The notes under the pieces are model-generated. The model was not told the origin of the DNA. It saw nothing but the letters and a program-made list of their open reading frames with translations, and ran no database searches. 64,000 bases of DNA from assembly GCA_937892955.1 (NCBI GenBank), contig CALBKH010000107.1, forward strand, positions 62,001-126,000, in the 5' to 3' direction. Within the stretch, counting starts at the first letter, position 1; each line of letters starts with the position of its first letter. The position numbers and the translations under genes were made by a program. Origin of the DNA: an uncultured Alphaproteobacteria bacterium (GTDB lineage: Bacteria > Pseudomonadota > Alphaproteobacteria > Rhizobiales > Ancalomicrobiaceae). Below are positions 36,695 to 45,346 of the stretch, piece by piece.

Positions 36695-37624
36695 TCACTC
36701 AGCGGCGAGTTTGCCGTCGGTGAAGCTCTCTATGCCGGCCATCGCTTCGAACTCACTCAGGTATTCCGGGTGGTGTTGGGTGAGCCAGCGCACGACCCGT
36801 GAATTGGCGAGAAGCTTTTTCACATAGCCGATCGCCAAGATCAGCTGAAGGTTGTCCGCTCCATAACTTTCCTCGACAGATTTTACTTGCATCTGGAGAT
36901 TGAATAGCTCTCGTTCCATGCGCGCGAGCTGGTCGGAGGTGATCGATGCACCATCGTCCTTCTTCTTCCGCAGTGTCACGCGCAGTTTGTCGGGCGTTGC
37001 GGCCAGAAGTACGCGCGCAAAGACGGCAGTGAAGTTGTTCTGTCCGACCATGATCTCTGCTGCCTCGATCTGCCGGATCGGCGCCATCTGTCGGAGCAGA
37101 GAGAACACGCCAATGGGGCAGGGACTGTCCTTCAGGATGTCGATGGCATCCCGGCATATCCCGTTCAACATGCGAACCCGGCTCTGAATCGATTTCGGAT
37201 CGAGCCCGAGCGCTTCGGCGATCTGCGCCTCTGGAACACCCCGTTCGATCGCCCGCAGGATCATGCCGTGCTCCTGAACGGCGGACAGGCGATTGACCCG
37301 CTTGTTGTAGGTGTAGGTCTCGTCGTCGGTCGAGACGATGCACTCGACCTCGCTCACGCCGATGTCCTTCAGGGCTTCGATCCGAAGGTGGCCGTCGAGC
37401 AGGAAATAGCGATCGGGATGTTTGGGGTCTCGGGCGACGACGGGAGCTTCGACCAAGCCGACCGCTTTGATGGAACTGAGAATCTGCGTGTACTTGGAGC
37501 TTTCCTTCAGACCTGGGCGGAAGGTCTTCAGTGGGACCAGCTGGGCTATGGCAACGGTGATGCTTACCGCCTCGAACGAGAGCCTGATCGGTCGCTCGCT
37601 GCCGTTGTCGTCATGATCTCTCAT
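36695..37624 (-). CDS. ParB/RepB-like protein (second of pair)
   Basis: The 309-residue protein has a ParB-type N-terminal domain (VPLKTFRPGLKESSKY, VVARDPKHPDRYFLLDGHLRIEAL) and a helix-turn-helix (VPEAQIAEALGLDPKSIQSRVRML). Its C-terminal domain is of the RepB type (LRVTLRKKKDDGASITSDQLARMERE). It overlaps the first ParB-like gene by four bases and lies in an operon with a serine recombinase, away from the replicon's own repB. It probably binds DNA of a mobile element. Whether it still has CTP-dependent clamp activity cannot be judged. Confidence 0.85.
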   Translation of the reverse strand: MRDHDDNGSERPIRLSFEAVSITVAIAQLVPLKTFRPGLKESSKYTQILSSIKAVGLVEAPVVARDPKHPDRYFLLDGHLRIEALKDIGVSEVECIVSTDDETYTYNKRVNRLSAVQEHGMILRAIERGVPEAQIAEALGLDPKSIQSRVRMLNGICRDAIDILKDSPCPIGVFSLLRQMAPIRQIEAAEIMVGQNNFTAVFARVLLAATPDKLRVTLRKKKDDGASITSDQLARMERELFNLQMQVKSVEESYGADNLQLILAIGYVKKLLANSRVVRWLTQHHPEYLSEFEAMAGIESFTDGKLAAE

Positions 37625-38520
37625 TGCACGGCCTCCCCTGCAATTCGCGCGCTCAGAATGCGAGGTAGAGATTCGAGCCCCTCGGCGCGCAACAATGTTC
37701 GGTAACCTTCGTCGTTCAGAAGATCCTTCAGTGCTTCGATCATGAAGAGCAGCCGACTCTGGACAAAATTGGACTTCACCACGAGGAGGCGCTGCTTGTC
37801 GCTCTCGCGTTGGTATATCCGCATGAGCTCGGCCGATGTCAGGTGTTTCGGGGTGTTTTTGCGGCCGAGCCCTCCGTCGAAGATCGCCTTCTGATGACGC
37901 ATGCGCTGATCGATCAATTTACGAACTGCCGTGAGTTTCTTGCCCTTGAGCTTTCCTGCCGCGTAAGCCTCCATGAGGATCTGTTGCGCTTCGCTCGTCT
38001 CAGCCCGTGCAATTTCGATGGCGAAGGAGATGGGGATCAGGCCGCTTTCGACGGCGGCGACCAATCGCTCCTCGCCGCGTTCGAGCAACGTGACGATCAT
38101 GTTGACCCAACTCGCCGTACAGCCGATCTTCTCGGCAATCCCGCCATCGCTGTAGCCGCGGGAATGTAGGGCGCCGATTTCCTGCATGATGTCGATGGGT
38201 CGATGCTGCCGGCGGGCGATGTTTTCGACGAGGCTCATGACCAAGCCTTCGGCTTCCGTCGCCTCCACGATGACGGCCGGAATCTCGATTGCTCCGAGCA
38301 TCCGAAACGCCTCCAGCCTGCCCTCACCGCAGACGAGGTCGTAGCCGGCGTCCTCCTTGCTGCCACGTCGGATGACCGTGACGGGACGCTTCAGTCCGAT
38401 GGCGCCGATGTTGTCGACGATCTCCCGGTGCTGCTTCTTGTTGCGCGACCGTGGATTCAGCACATGGATCCGCGCGATCGGAATCATCTCGATCACCTGA
38501 GGACGCGATTTCGAGGTCAT
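37621..38520 (-). CDS. ParB/RepB-like protein (first of pair)
   Basis: The 299-residue protein has the classical ParB boxes IARIHVLNPRSRNKKQH, CGEGRLEAFRMLG and VENIARRQHRPIDIMQEI and a helix-turn-helix (SDGGIAEKIGCTASWVNMIV). A RepB-like C-terminal part follows. ATG 38520 overlaps the recombinase stop by four bases (ATGA) and the next ParB-like gene starts on its own stop in the same way. The GEGRL box is closer to true ParB proteins than that of its neighbour. Confidence 0.88.
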   Translation of the reverse strand: MTSKSRPQVIEMIPIARIHVLNPRSRNKKQHREIVDNIGAIGLKRPVTVIRRGSKEDAGYDLVCGEGRLEAFRMLGAIEIPAVIVEATEAEGLVMSLVENIARRQHRPIDIMQEIGALHSRGYSDGGIAEKIGCTASWVNMIVTLLERGEERLVAAVESGLIPISFAIEIARAETSEAQQILMEAYAAGKLKGKKLTAVRKLIDQRMRHQKAIFDGGLGRKNTPKHLTSAELMRIYQRESDKQRLLVVKSNFVQSRLLFMIEALKDLLNDEGYRTLLRAEGLESLPRILSARIAGEAVQ

Positions 38521-40085
38521 GCCACCTCCGTGAGCCGGGTCGGCGTCGCCAGATCGTAGAGAATGTCGAGGGAATCGAAGCGGTAGCCGTCGAGGCCGAG
38601 GCCGTTGTCCTCGGCGAGATTCAGCTGGAGCGCTGCCACATCGATCCTGGGCAACAGATAGAAATCGACCGGATGGCGGTTTTGCGCGTCGAGGCGGACG
38701 GCCACGGTGATGTCCGGGCGGCGGCCGGTATCCAGTCGCAAGCGCCACCGGAGTGTCCCGGAAGGCAACTGTCGGCACCGACCGATCACCACCGAAGCCG
38801 AGAATTCGCCGTTCACGGTGATCATGTCGGTTTCGACGTTCTGGGCGACGACCGCGCCGACCGATGTGAGCCCATTCACGATGTCGGCGACGATCGTCGG
38901 ATGGAGACGCCGCAGTGCGCGATTGATCTCGATGTAGCGGTAGTCGCGACGTGGACTGTAGCCGACGAGCCCATAAGCGCGCAGAAGGCTCCCAAACCGG
39001 GAGCGGTAGGAGCTGCTGGAGGGTAGCCCCTCCGCCTCATCGATGACGATCCCCGACAACGTGCCGCACGCTTCGAAGAGCCCCCGTAGTCCAGCGAGCA
39101 TCTCTTCGTCGGACAGTCTGAATGAACGAGCCTGAATGATGGACTGCGCGGCGTCGTAGAGATTCCGGTCGATGATGCCGGGAAAGGCGCCGTCGGCGCG
39201 GATCCACGCCGACGGTTCGTTACGGATCCGCTTTTGCTTCAGCTTGAAGGACATCCGGTTCCAGACGTTGTTTCCGATGTACTTCTCGTTGATCAGAACC
39301 TGATGAACAGTTCCCCGCGTCCATGGCCGGCCCAGGTCTGTGGGGATCGCTTGGGCATTCAGCTCGTCGGCGATCTGGCGTTCCGTTTTCCCCGTCGCAA
39401 CAAAGGTCCGGTAGATCTGCGCGATGACGGCAATTTCGGGCTCCGGGCCAGGGCGAAGCACCACACGATCGGTGTGGATGCTCTTCTGTTCGCCCCTGTT
39501 CAGCTCTCCCTTGATGGATCCGGCCTGATCGATCAACACGCGCCGAAGTCCGAACCCTGCGGGGCCGCCCTGCCGGTATCCGTGCTCGATCAGTCGGCGT
39601 TGACCGGCGAACACCTTGGTGGAGAGCTCGCGGCTGTACTCGCCGGCCATGGCTCTCTTCAGGCCCTTCATGACCGTCGACATCGGACTGCCGTCGTTCG
39701 GGAACTGTTCGGCGCAATAGAGGATGGCAATCCCGGCTCGGCGGCAGATGTACTCGTAGTAGGCGCTCTCGTCCGCGTCTTGGAACCGCCCCCAACGGCT
39801 TACGTCGTAGACGAGGACGGTCTCGAAGTCGGCGCGCCCCGTGACGATGTCATCGAGAAGAAGCTTGAGCCCGTTGCGACCCTCGATGCGAAGGCCGCTT
39901 TTACCTTCATCTGCGTAAGTTTTCACGATGTCGATGGCATGCGCCGCAGCGTATCGACGAATGGCGTCGGCCTGATTTTCGGTCGAGTACTGCTGGTGTT
40001 CGGTGGACATCCGCACGTACTCGGCTGCGCGGATGCGCTTCGCTCGTTCGGTATTTCCCTCCGTTGGTCGACCCCATTCCGCCAC
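38517..40085 (-). CDS. Large serine recombinase
   Basis: The resolvase-type catalytic domain begins at AAEYVRMSTEHQQYSTENQ, with the nucleophile serine in RMST, and continues with YDVSRWGRFQDADES. A recombinase domain (GYRQGGPAGFGLRR, TERQIADELNAQAIPTDLGRPWTRGTV, NEKYIGNNVWNR) and a long C-terminal region follow. The size (about 522 residues from GTG 40085) is that of serine integrases. Start is uncertain: the frame is open to 40316, but codons upstream of 40085 look non-coding. With the two ParB-like proteins it forms a tightly overlapping operon, which suggests a site-specific mobile cassette. Confidence 0.9.
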   Translation of the reverse strand: MAEWGRPTEGNTERAKRIRAAEYVRMSTEHQQYSTENQADAIRRYAAAHAIDIVKTYADEGKSGLRIEGRNGLKLLLDDIVTGRADFETVLVYDVSRWGRFQDADESAYYEYICRRAGIAILYCAEQFPNDGSPMSTVMKGLKRAMAGEYSRELSTKVFAGQRRLIEHGYRQGGPAGFGLRRVLIDQAGSIKGELNRGEQKSIHTDRVVLRPGPEPEIAVIAQIYRTFVATGKTERQIADELNAQAIPTDLGRPWTRGTVHQVLINEKYIGNNVWNRMSFKLKQKRIRNEPSAWIRADGAFPGIIDRNLYDAAQSIIQARSFRLSDEEMLAGLRGLFEACGTLSGIVIDEAEGLPSSSSYRSRFGSLLRAYGLVGYSPRRDYRYIEINRALRRLHPTIVADIVNGLTSVGAVVAQNVETDMITVNGEFSASVVIGRCRQLPSGTLRWRLRLDTGRRPDITVAVRLDAQNRHPVDFYLLPRIDVAALQLNLAEDNGLGLDGYRFDSLDILYDLATPTRLTEVA

Positions 40086-40204
40086 GACAGTCGTCTCCGC
40101 CGGCTCCGGCTCGCGCGAGATCCGTCGTGCTCGGGGCAAGAAGCCCTGGCCCGGACTCCGCCGTCTGCGCTGCGAAACAAGTCTAGACGTTCGGGGGCCG
40201 GAAC

Positions 40205-40891
40205 ATGTTTCCGAAAAAGGGCAATGACTTTCCGAGCCGATCATCCGCCGATCGATCACCTGTCGCATTCGCGCGGGCGATTTCCAATGCCCTTCGAGCT
40301 GAGCTCGGGGACACACATCGGGCGATCAAGATCATCATGCTCTGGACCGGCGCCAGCGAGAAAACGGCCAAGAACTGGCTGGAGGGAAGAGCCGGACCGC
40401 GTGGGCACTATCTCATTCGCCTCATTCGAGAATCGAGCACTGTTCTGGATCTGGTCGTTGCGGCTGCGCGAGCACCGGCCTCTGGCGAAGTGGGCGACGC
40501 CGAAGGTGGAAAGCAACCCCGTGAGGTCATGAAGTCCACGTGGTCTCAGCAAGGTGCGCACCTCGCTTCCGTTAGGTCATCCAACTACCTTCACCAGGCG
40601 AATTCCTCGCCTTGTGTCCCTGCAAATGTCCCCAGGACTGTCCCCATAAATGTCCCCATGGCGATTTCTAGCTTGCCAGATCTGAACAACAGACAGAGAT
40701 GGTTTCTCGCGGAAATGACGAACAAGACGCGAGTACGGCATACCGACATAGCGTCGTGTTGGAGCGTTTCCACCAAGACCGCCAAGCGCGATATCGCCGT
40801 CCTTCGGTCTAGAGATTTGATCGCATTCGTGGGGTCGAAGAAGACAGGCAGATATGTTCTACGCTTGCTGCTCGAGGTTGATGGAGCATGA
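40205..40891 (+). CDS. Hypothetical DNA-binding protein divergent from the recombinase
   Basis: I do not recognise the 228-residue family. The N-terminal 75 residues contain a helix-turn-helix-like stretch (AIKIIMLWTGASEKTAKNWLEGRAGPRG). The C-terminal 70 residues look like a winged helix (RQRWFLAEMTNKTRVRHTDIASCWSVSTKTAKRDIAVL). The middle is proline- and serine-rich. It is transcribed away from the recombinase operon across about 120 bases and may regulate it. Confidence 0.6.
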   Translation: MFPKKGNDFPSRSSADRSPVAFARAISNALRAELGDTHRAIKIIMLWTGASEKTAKNWLEGRAGPRGHYLIRLIRESSTVLDLVVAAARAPASGEVGDAEGGKQPREVMKSTWSQQGAHLASVRSSNYLHQANSSPCVPANVPRTVPINVPMAISSLPDLNNRQRWFLAEMTNKTRVRHTDIASCWSVSTKTAKRDIAVLRSRDLIAFVGSKKTGRYVLRLLLEVDGA

Positions 40892-41092
40892 TGGCGCTCT
40901 CGGGGAGGGTCGACCAACTCGGAAACCGGCACGGCTTCTGCGCCCAAGTCCGCTCGGATCGCCTGTCGCCGTCCACGCGCTACGCACCGCGAGAACTGGC
41001 CGGGACATCGAAGAGCTCTCGACAAGGTGTGCTGTCTCCGCATCATGGCGATGCGTCGATGGGAGGGTGGAGTTCGGATGAGGGGACGAGCG

Positions 41093-41482
41093 ATGACCGA
41101 CCAACACGAGACCTGGGCTCGACCGTTGTCCAAGGAGGACAAGGCGAGGCTCGCCGCACGATGCGAAGACTTCATCGCAGGGGTTCTGGTGCCGCGCTTC
41201 CTGCCCCAAATCCGGCCGACGGCATTCAACTATCCCATTGCGTTGACCGGGCGGTGGCGTGGCAGCCGCTACAGTTTCATTCAGCGATACCGTTCGGGCT
41301 TTTCGGAGAACGCCGGCGAGGAGTTCGATATCGGCTTCGCTCGCCTCGACCACGCGACCGGTGAGCGCTTCGATCTGATGTGGCATCGCCACACCGGGCA
41401 GTGGCTGTGCCTCCATCCGAGGCTCACCTTGGACGAAGCGTTGCGGGCCATCGAAACCGAGGAGCTGGTCCAGCCGCGATGA
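41093..41482 (+). CDS. Hypothetical protein
   Basis: The 129-residue protein is not recognised. Its core has several aromatic residues (TGRWRGSRYSFIQRYRSGF, DLMWHRHTGQWLCLHP), suggesting a small beta-rich fold. The acidic C-terminus ends LDEALRAIETEELVQ. The start at ATG 41093 is preferred over upstream codons because the protein-like composition begins there. It may belong to the recombinase cassette. Confidence 0.5.
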   Translation: MTDQHETWARPLSKEDKARLAARCEDFIAGVLVPRFLPQIRPTAFNYPIALTGRWRGSRYSFIQRYRSGFSENAGEEFDIGFARLDHATGERFDLMWHRHTGQWLCLHPRLTLDEALRAIETEELVQPR

Positions 41483-41646
41483 GGCCAGGTCGCGAGATCG
41501 ATGCGATCCGTCACTTGACTGGTAAAGGGGTGCGATCACGCTGTCCTGATTGAACGGGGAGAGATGCATCTCGATCCGCAAACAGACCGGATGATGTCAT
41601 TGTCGAGTGTCGATTATCACTATAAGGTCGCGGTGCTTGGATTTGA

Positions 41647-41955
41647 ATGGATCGATCGGCGATGCATCCAGGATCAGCAATTCGGCAGGAATGTTTGGAA
41701 AAGCACGGGTTGAGCGTGACAGAAGCCGCTCGAGTACTCGGCGTAGATAGGCAGACCCTCAGCAACTTGCTGAATTCACGGTCAGGGATTTCACCGGAGA
41801 TGGCCGTGCGGCTGGAGAAGGCGTTCGGCACTTCGGCCCGCGAATGGCTGCTCCGGCAGCTCGACTACGAGCTGGCCGTGGTCATGCGCCGGGCCAACGA
41901 GATCAACGTCGAACCTTTCCACGCGCGGGCTGCGGAAGGTGGAGAGAACGAATGA
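41647..41955 (+). CDS. HigA-like XRE regulator
   Basis: The 102-residue protein shows the HigA antitoxin pattern: MHPGSAIRQECLEKHGLSVTEAARVLGVDRQTLSNLL followed by GISPEMAVRLEKAFGTSAREWL (read as separate blocks). No intact HigB toxin lies upstream. Its stop overlaps the methyltransferase start (ATGA), so it heads the restriction-like operon. It may act as the operon's controller, like the C proteins of restriction-modification systems. Confidence 0.85.
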   Translation: MDRSAMHPGSAIRQECLEKHGLSVTEAARVLGVDRQTLSNLLNSRSGISPEMAVRLEKAFGTSAREWLLRQLDYELAVVMRRANEINVEPFHARAAEGGENE

Positions 41956-44738
41956 ACGCGGTCGAAATCGAGGAAGCCATCTCGGCGCTGGCGGAGCGGC
42001 CTTTCGATCCTCAAGAGTTCCCTTATGCGTTTCTCGAAGCCTTCGGGAACAAGGAAACGACGCTGAAGCGCTTGCGCAAGGGCGAGTCCAACAAGTCCGA
42101 CTTTGACGGCCCTTGGGGCGGCGTTCTTCAGACGAACAACATCCATATTGCCGTGTGCAAGCCGGGCGATGTTACACGCACCCTCGCCGCGCTGAAGGCG
42201 AGCCCGGCCACGGCGCGGGCGAAGGCGCGTTTCGTGCTGGCGACGGATGGCGACCTGTTCGAAGCCGAAGACCTCACGACCGACGATGCGCCGGTCTCCT
42301 GCACCTTCGCGGATTTCCCGAACCACTTCGGCTTCTTCCTGCCATTGGCCGGCATCACCACGGTCAAGCAGGTCCGCGAAAGCTCGTTCGACATCCGGGC
42401 GACCAGCCGCCTGAACCGACTCTATGTCGAACTGCTGAAAGACAACCCCGGATGGGGCACGGCCCAGCGTCGGCATGACATGAACCACTTCATGGCGCGG
42501 CTGATTTTCTGCTTCTTTGCCGAAGATACCGAAATTTTCGACGGCGAGGCTGCATTCACCTCGGCGATCGAGACGATGAGCGCCAAGGATTCGTCGAACA
42601 CCCACGAGGTGATCAGCGAACTGTTCCGCGTCATGAACACCAAGGCGGAAGCGCATGCCGCCGCCGGGGTTCCGCGCTGGGCGAGCCGCTTCCCCTATGT
42701 GAATGGCGGTCTGTTTTCCGGCAGCACAGATGTCCCGCGCTTCAGCCGCATCGCTCGGTCTTACCTGCTGCATATAGGGCGCCTCGACTGGAAGAAGATC
42801 AACCCGGATATTTTCGGGTCGATGATCCAGGCGGTGGCGGATGATGATGAGCGCGGTGCGCTCGGCATGCACTACACCAGCGTGCCCAACATCCTGAAGG
42901 TGCTGAACCCACTCTTCCTCGACGATCTGCGCGAGAAGCTGGAAGAGGCTGGCGACAACGGGCGCATGTTGCTCAACTTGCGCAAGCGCCTGTCGAAGAT
43001 CCGCGTGTTCGATCCGGCTTGCGGTTCGGGCAATTTCCTCGTCATCGCCTACAAGGAGATGCGGGCCATCGAGGCGGAGATCAACAAGCGTCGCGGCGAG
43101 GCCGACCGGCGCACGGACATCCCGCTGACGAATTTTCGCGGCATTGAACTGCGCGACTTCCCGGCCGAGATCGCCCGCCTGGCGCTCATCATCGCTGAAT
43201 ATCAATGTGACGTGCTCTATCGCGGCCAGAAGGAGGCGCTGCGCGACTTCCTGCCGCTTGACGCGCAGAACTGGATCACCTGCGGTAACGCTCTGCGCCT
43301 CGACTGGCTCAGCATCTGCCCACCGACCGGAACGGGTGTGAAACTGCACGGTGATGATCTGTTCAACACCCCGCTCGATCAGGCGAAGATTGATTTCGAA
43401 AACGAAGGAGGCGAGACGTACATTTGTGGCAATCCGCCATACGTCGGAAGCTCGAAGCAGTCAAAAGAGCAAAAGCTTGACATACAAAGGCTTTTCGAGC
43501 CATTTAATGTTAAATATAAAAATCTGGATTATATCTCGGGATGGTTTTGGCTATCTGGCAAATTCTGCCGAATGATGACTGGCGCTGCCGCATTCGTTAC
43601 TACGAACTCGATCTGCCAAGGAGAGCAGGTATACCTGCTTTGGCCGAAATTGCTGTCGAGCGGGCTGGAAATATTCTTCGCCCAGTCTGCTTTCAAGTGG
43701 AGTAATCTCGCAAAGAATAATGCGGGCGTGACCTGCGTTGTCGTTGGCATTCGAGAGGTTAGTGGAGGGCGGAAATTCATTTTTTCCGACAACTCGAAAA
43801 GAGATGTCGCACGTATAAATCCATATTTGCTCGATTTTTCAGACGTTTTTATTCCGCGACACGGCGAGTCAATCTCAAATTTCCCCCGGATGCTCAAAGG
43901 CAACCAACCTACAGATGGCGGGAATTTGATATTATCAGCAAGCGAAAGACGCGATATTTTGCAAGAAAATCCCAATGCAGCAGGCTTTATTCGTAAATTG
44001 TATGGCTCGAAAGAGCTGATAGACGGCATTGACCGCTACTGCCTATGGATTGAAGACGACGAAAAAGATCAAGCTGCATCTATAAGCTCAATTGCGAAAC
44101 GCATTGATGCAGTGCGCGAAGCGCGCCTTCAGAGCCCAGCAGAGTCGACACGTAAGCGCGCATTTGATTCACATCGATTTATTCAAATCCAAGATTATGG
44201 AAAAGCCGCTGTTGTTGTCCCGGAGGTTTCATCGGAGAAGCGTGACTACATTCCTTGTGGAATTATAGATGAATACAGCATCGCAACGAATAAACTATTC
44301 ACAATTTACGGAGCAGACCTATTCGTCTTCGCGATATGTTCGTCAAGAATGCACAGAGTATGGGCAGAAACGGTCTGCGGCAAACTTGAGGAAAGGATAA
44401 GCTATTCGAACGTCCTCGGATACAACACATTTGTGGTGCCACCTCTGACCGAAAAAAACAGAGCCGACCTCATGCGATGTGGTCAGGATATTCTCCTCGC
44501 CCGAGAGTCCCACTTTCCTTTGGCAATCTCCGATCTCTATGAAGTAAAAGACGGCGTTTCGAAGATGCCTGATGATCTCCGCGCGGCCCATGAACGCAAC
44601 GATGAGGTGCTGGAGCGCATCTATATCGGCCGTCGGTTCAAGAACGACACCGAGCGGCTGGAAAAACTGTTCGAGCTTTACACCAAGATGAGCGCCGGAG
44701 CTGGCCCCGGCAAGAAGCGAAAAGTGGGTGCGGCATGA
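41952..44738 (+). CDS. MmeI-like class DNA N6-adenine methyltransferase
   Basis: The 928-residue protein has an MmeI-type N-terminal region, a helical spacer, then an SAM-binding motif I (FDPACGSGNFLVIAYKE) near residue 352. Motif IV (GNPPYVGS, the NPPY box of N6-adenine methylases) lies near 493. A target-recognition region follows (about 520-870), then a helical end. The N-terminal nuclease motif of type IIL enzymes is not evident, so it may only methylate. The stretch 43480-44560, encoding the target-recognition part, is far AT-richer than both flanks, which points to domain exchange. The downstream helicase and GIY-YIG nuclease suggest a multi-gene restriction system. Confidence 0.88.
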   Translation: MNAVEIEEAISALAERPFDPQEFPYAFLEAFGNKETTLKRLRKGESNKSDFDGPWGGVLQTNNIHIAVCKPGDVTRTLAALKASPATARAKARFVLATDGDLFEAEDLTTDDAPVSCTFADFPNHFGFFLPLAGITTVKQVRESSFDIRATSRLNRLYVELLKDNPGWGTAQRRHDMNHFMARLIFCFFAEDTEIFDGEAAFTSAIETMSAKDSSNTHEVISELFRVMNTKAEAHAAAGVPRWASRFPYVNGGLFSGSTDVPRFSRIARSYLLHIGRLDWKKINPDIFGSMIQAVADDDERGALGMHYTSVPNILKVLNPLFLDDLREKLEEAGDNGRMLLNLRKRLSKIRVFDPACGSGNFLVIAYKEMRAIEAEINKRRGEADRRTDIPLTNFRGIELRDFPAEIARLALIIAEYQCDVLYRGQKEALRDFLPLDAQNWITCGNALRLDWLSICPPTGTGVKLHGDDLFNTPLDQAKIDFENEGGETYICGNPPYVGSSKQSKEQKLDIQRLFEPFNVKYKNLDYISGWFWLSGKFCRMMTGAAAFVTTNSICQGEQVYLLWPKLLSSGLEIFFAQSAFKWSNLAKNNAGVTCVVVGIREVSGGRKFIFSDNSKRDVARINPYLLDFSDVFIPRHGESISNFPRMLKGNQPTDGGNLILSASERRDILQENPNAAGFIRKLYGSKELIDGIDRYCLWIEDDEKDQAASISSIAKRIDAVREARLQSPAESTRKRAFDSHRFIQIQDYGKAAVVVPEVSSEKRDYIPCGIIDEYSIATNKLFTIYGADLFVFAICSSRMHRVWAETVCGKLEERISYSNVLGYNTFVVPPLTEKNRADLMRCGQDILLARESHFPLAISDLYEVKDGVSKMPDDLRAAHERNDEVLERIYIGRRFKNDTERLEKLFELYTKMSAGAGPGKKRKVGAA

Positions 44739-45346
44739 ACGCAGCGATCATCGGGCTTCTTGGCGTCATTCTTGGCAGCTTATTGACCAGCTTCAAGGAT
44801 TTGGTGGCGCACTTCTTCAACCGGAGAGGCAATGGCCGATACGCGGCTGTTCGGCTTATCGCCGTCCTTGATGAATTTGCGCAAGGGTGTGTCTCTGTCG
44901 TCTCCGACGATGGAACATGCGAGGGTCGCCCAGCCGGAAGGACCGAACAAGGCGAGGAATATTATGACCCGCAGGCTGCTACGCCGGAGGCACCGACCTT
45001 CCCAGACGACATAGATTGGCGAAGTATCAGCTTCGTACTGATGTACCGCATCTTGTCCTTGCCAAACAACGCACGCGAAACTGACCGATATATATCTGCG
45101 TCGGCTGAACACTCGTTTCCGCCCGATTACGATGAAATGTTTTCAGCTAGGCAGGAAGGTTATGCGCACCTTGGCCTAGAATCAGTGAATCTGGTAAAAG
45201 ACCTACGGCGCGAATTTCGATTGCCCGATACCCCCAAGAAGTTCTGGGACTGGGGCTGGGATATAGAGAAATTCTTCCAAGACAAATTAGCTGAATTTCA
45301 AAAACGCCGTCAGGCAAGTGGCAAGAATGGGGGGCTTGAACTATGA
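44735..45346 (+). CDS. Membrane-anchored hypothetical protein within the methyltransferase operon
   Basis: The 203-residue protein has one N-terminal membrane helix (AAIIGLLGVILGSLLTSF) followed by a soluble domain. No family is recognised. It overlaps both the methyltransferase (ATGA) and the helicase (ATGA), so it belongs to the operon even though its base composition is AT-richer. A tail-in, N-anchored topology would put an accessory protein at the inner membrane, which is unusual for a restriction system. Confidence 0.65.
   Translation: MNAAIIGLLGVILGSLLTSFKDLVAHFFNRRGNGRYAAVRLIAVLDEFAQGCVSVVSDDGTCEGRPAGRTEQGEEYYDPQAATPEAPTFPDDIDWRSISFVLMYRILSLPNNARETDRYISASAEHSFPPDYDEMFSARQEGYAHLGLESVNLVKDLRREFRLPDTPKKFWDWGWDIEKFFQDKLAEFQKRRQASGKNGGLEL

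Noticed and set aside
41560..41646. Possible HigB toxin remnant (a VDYH-like stretch) before the HigA-like gene
   Set aside because: Only four or five residues match; too short to call.
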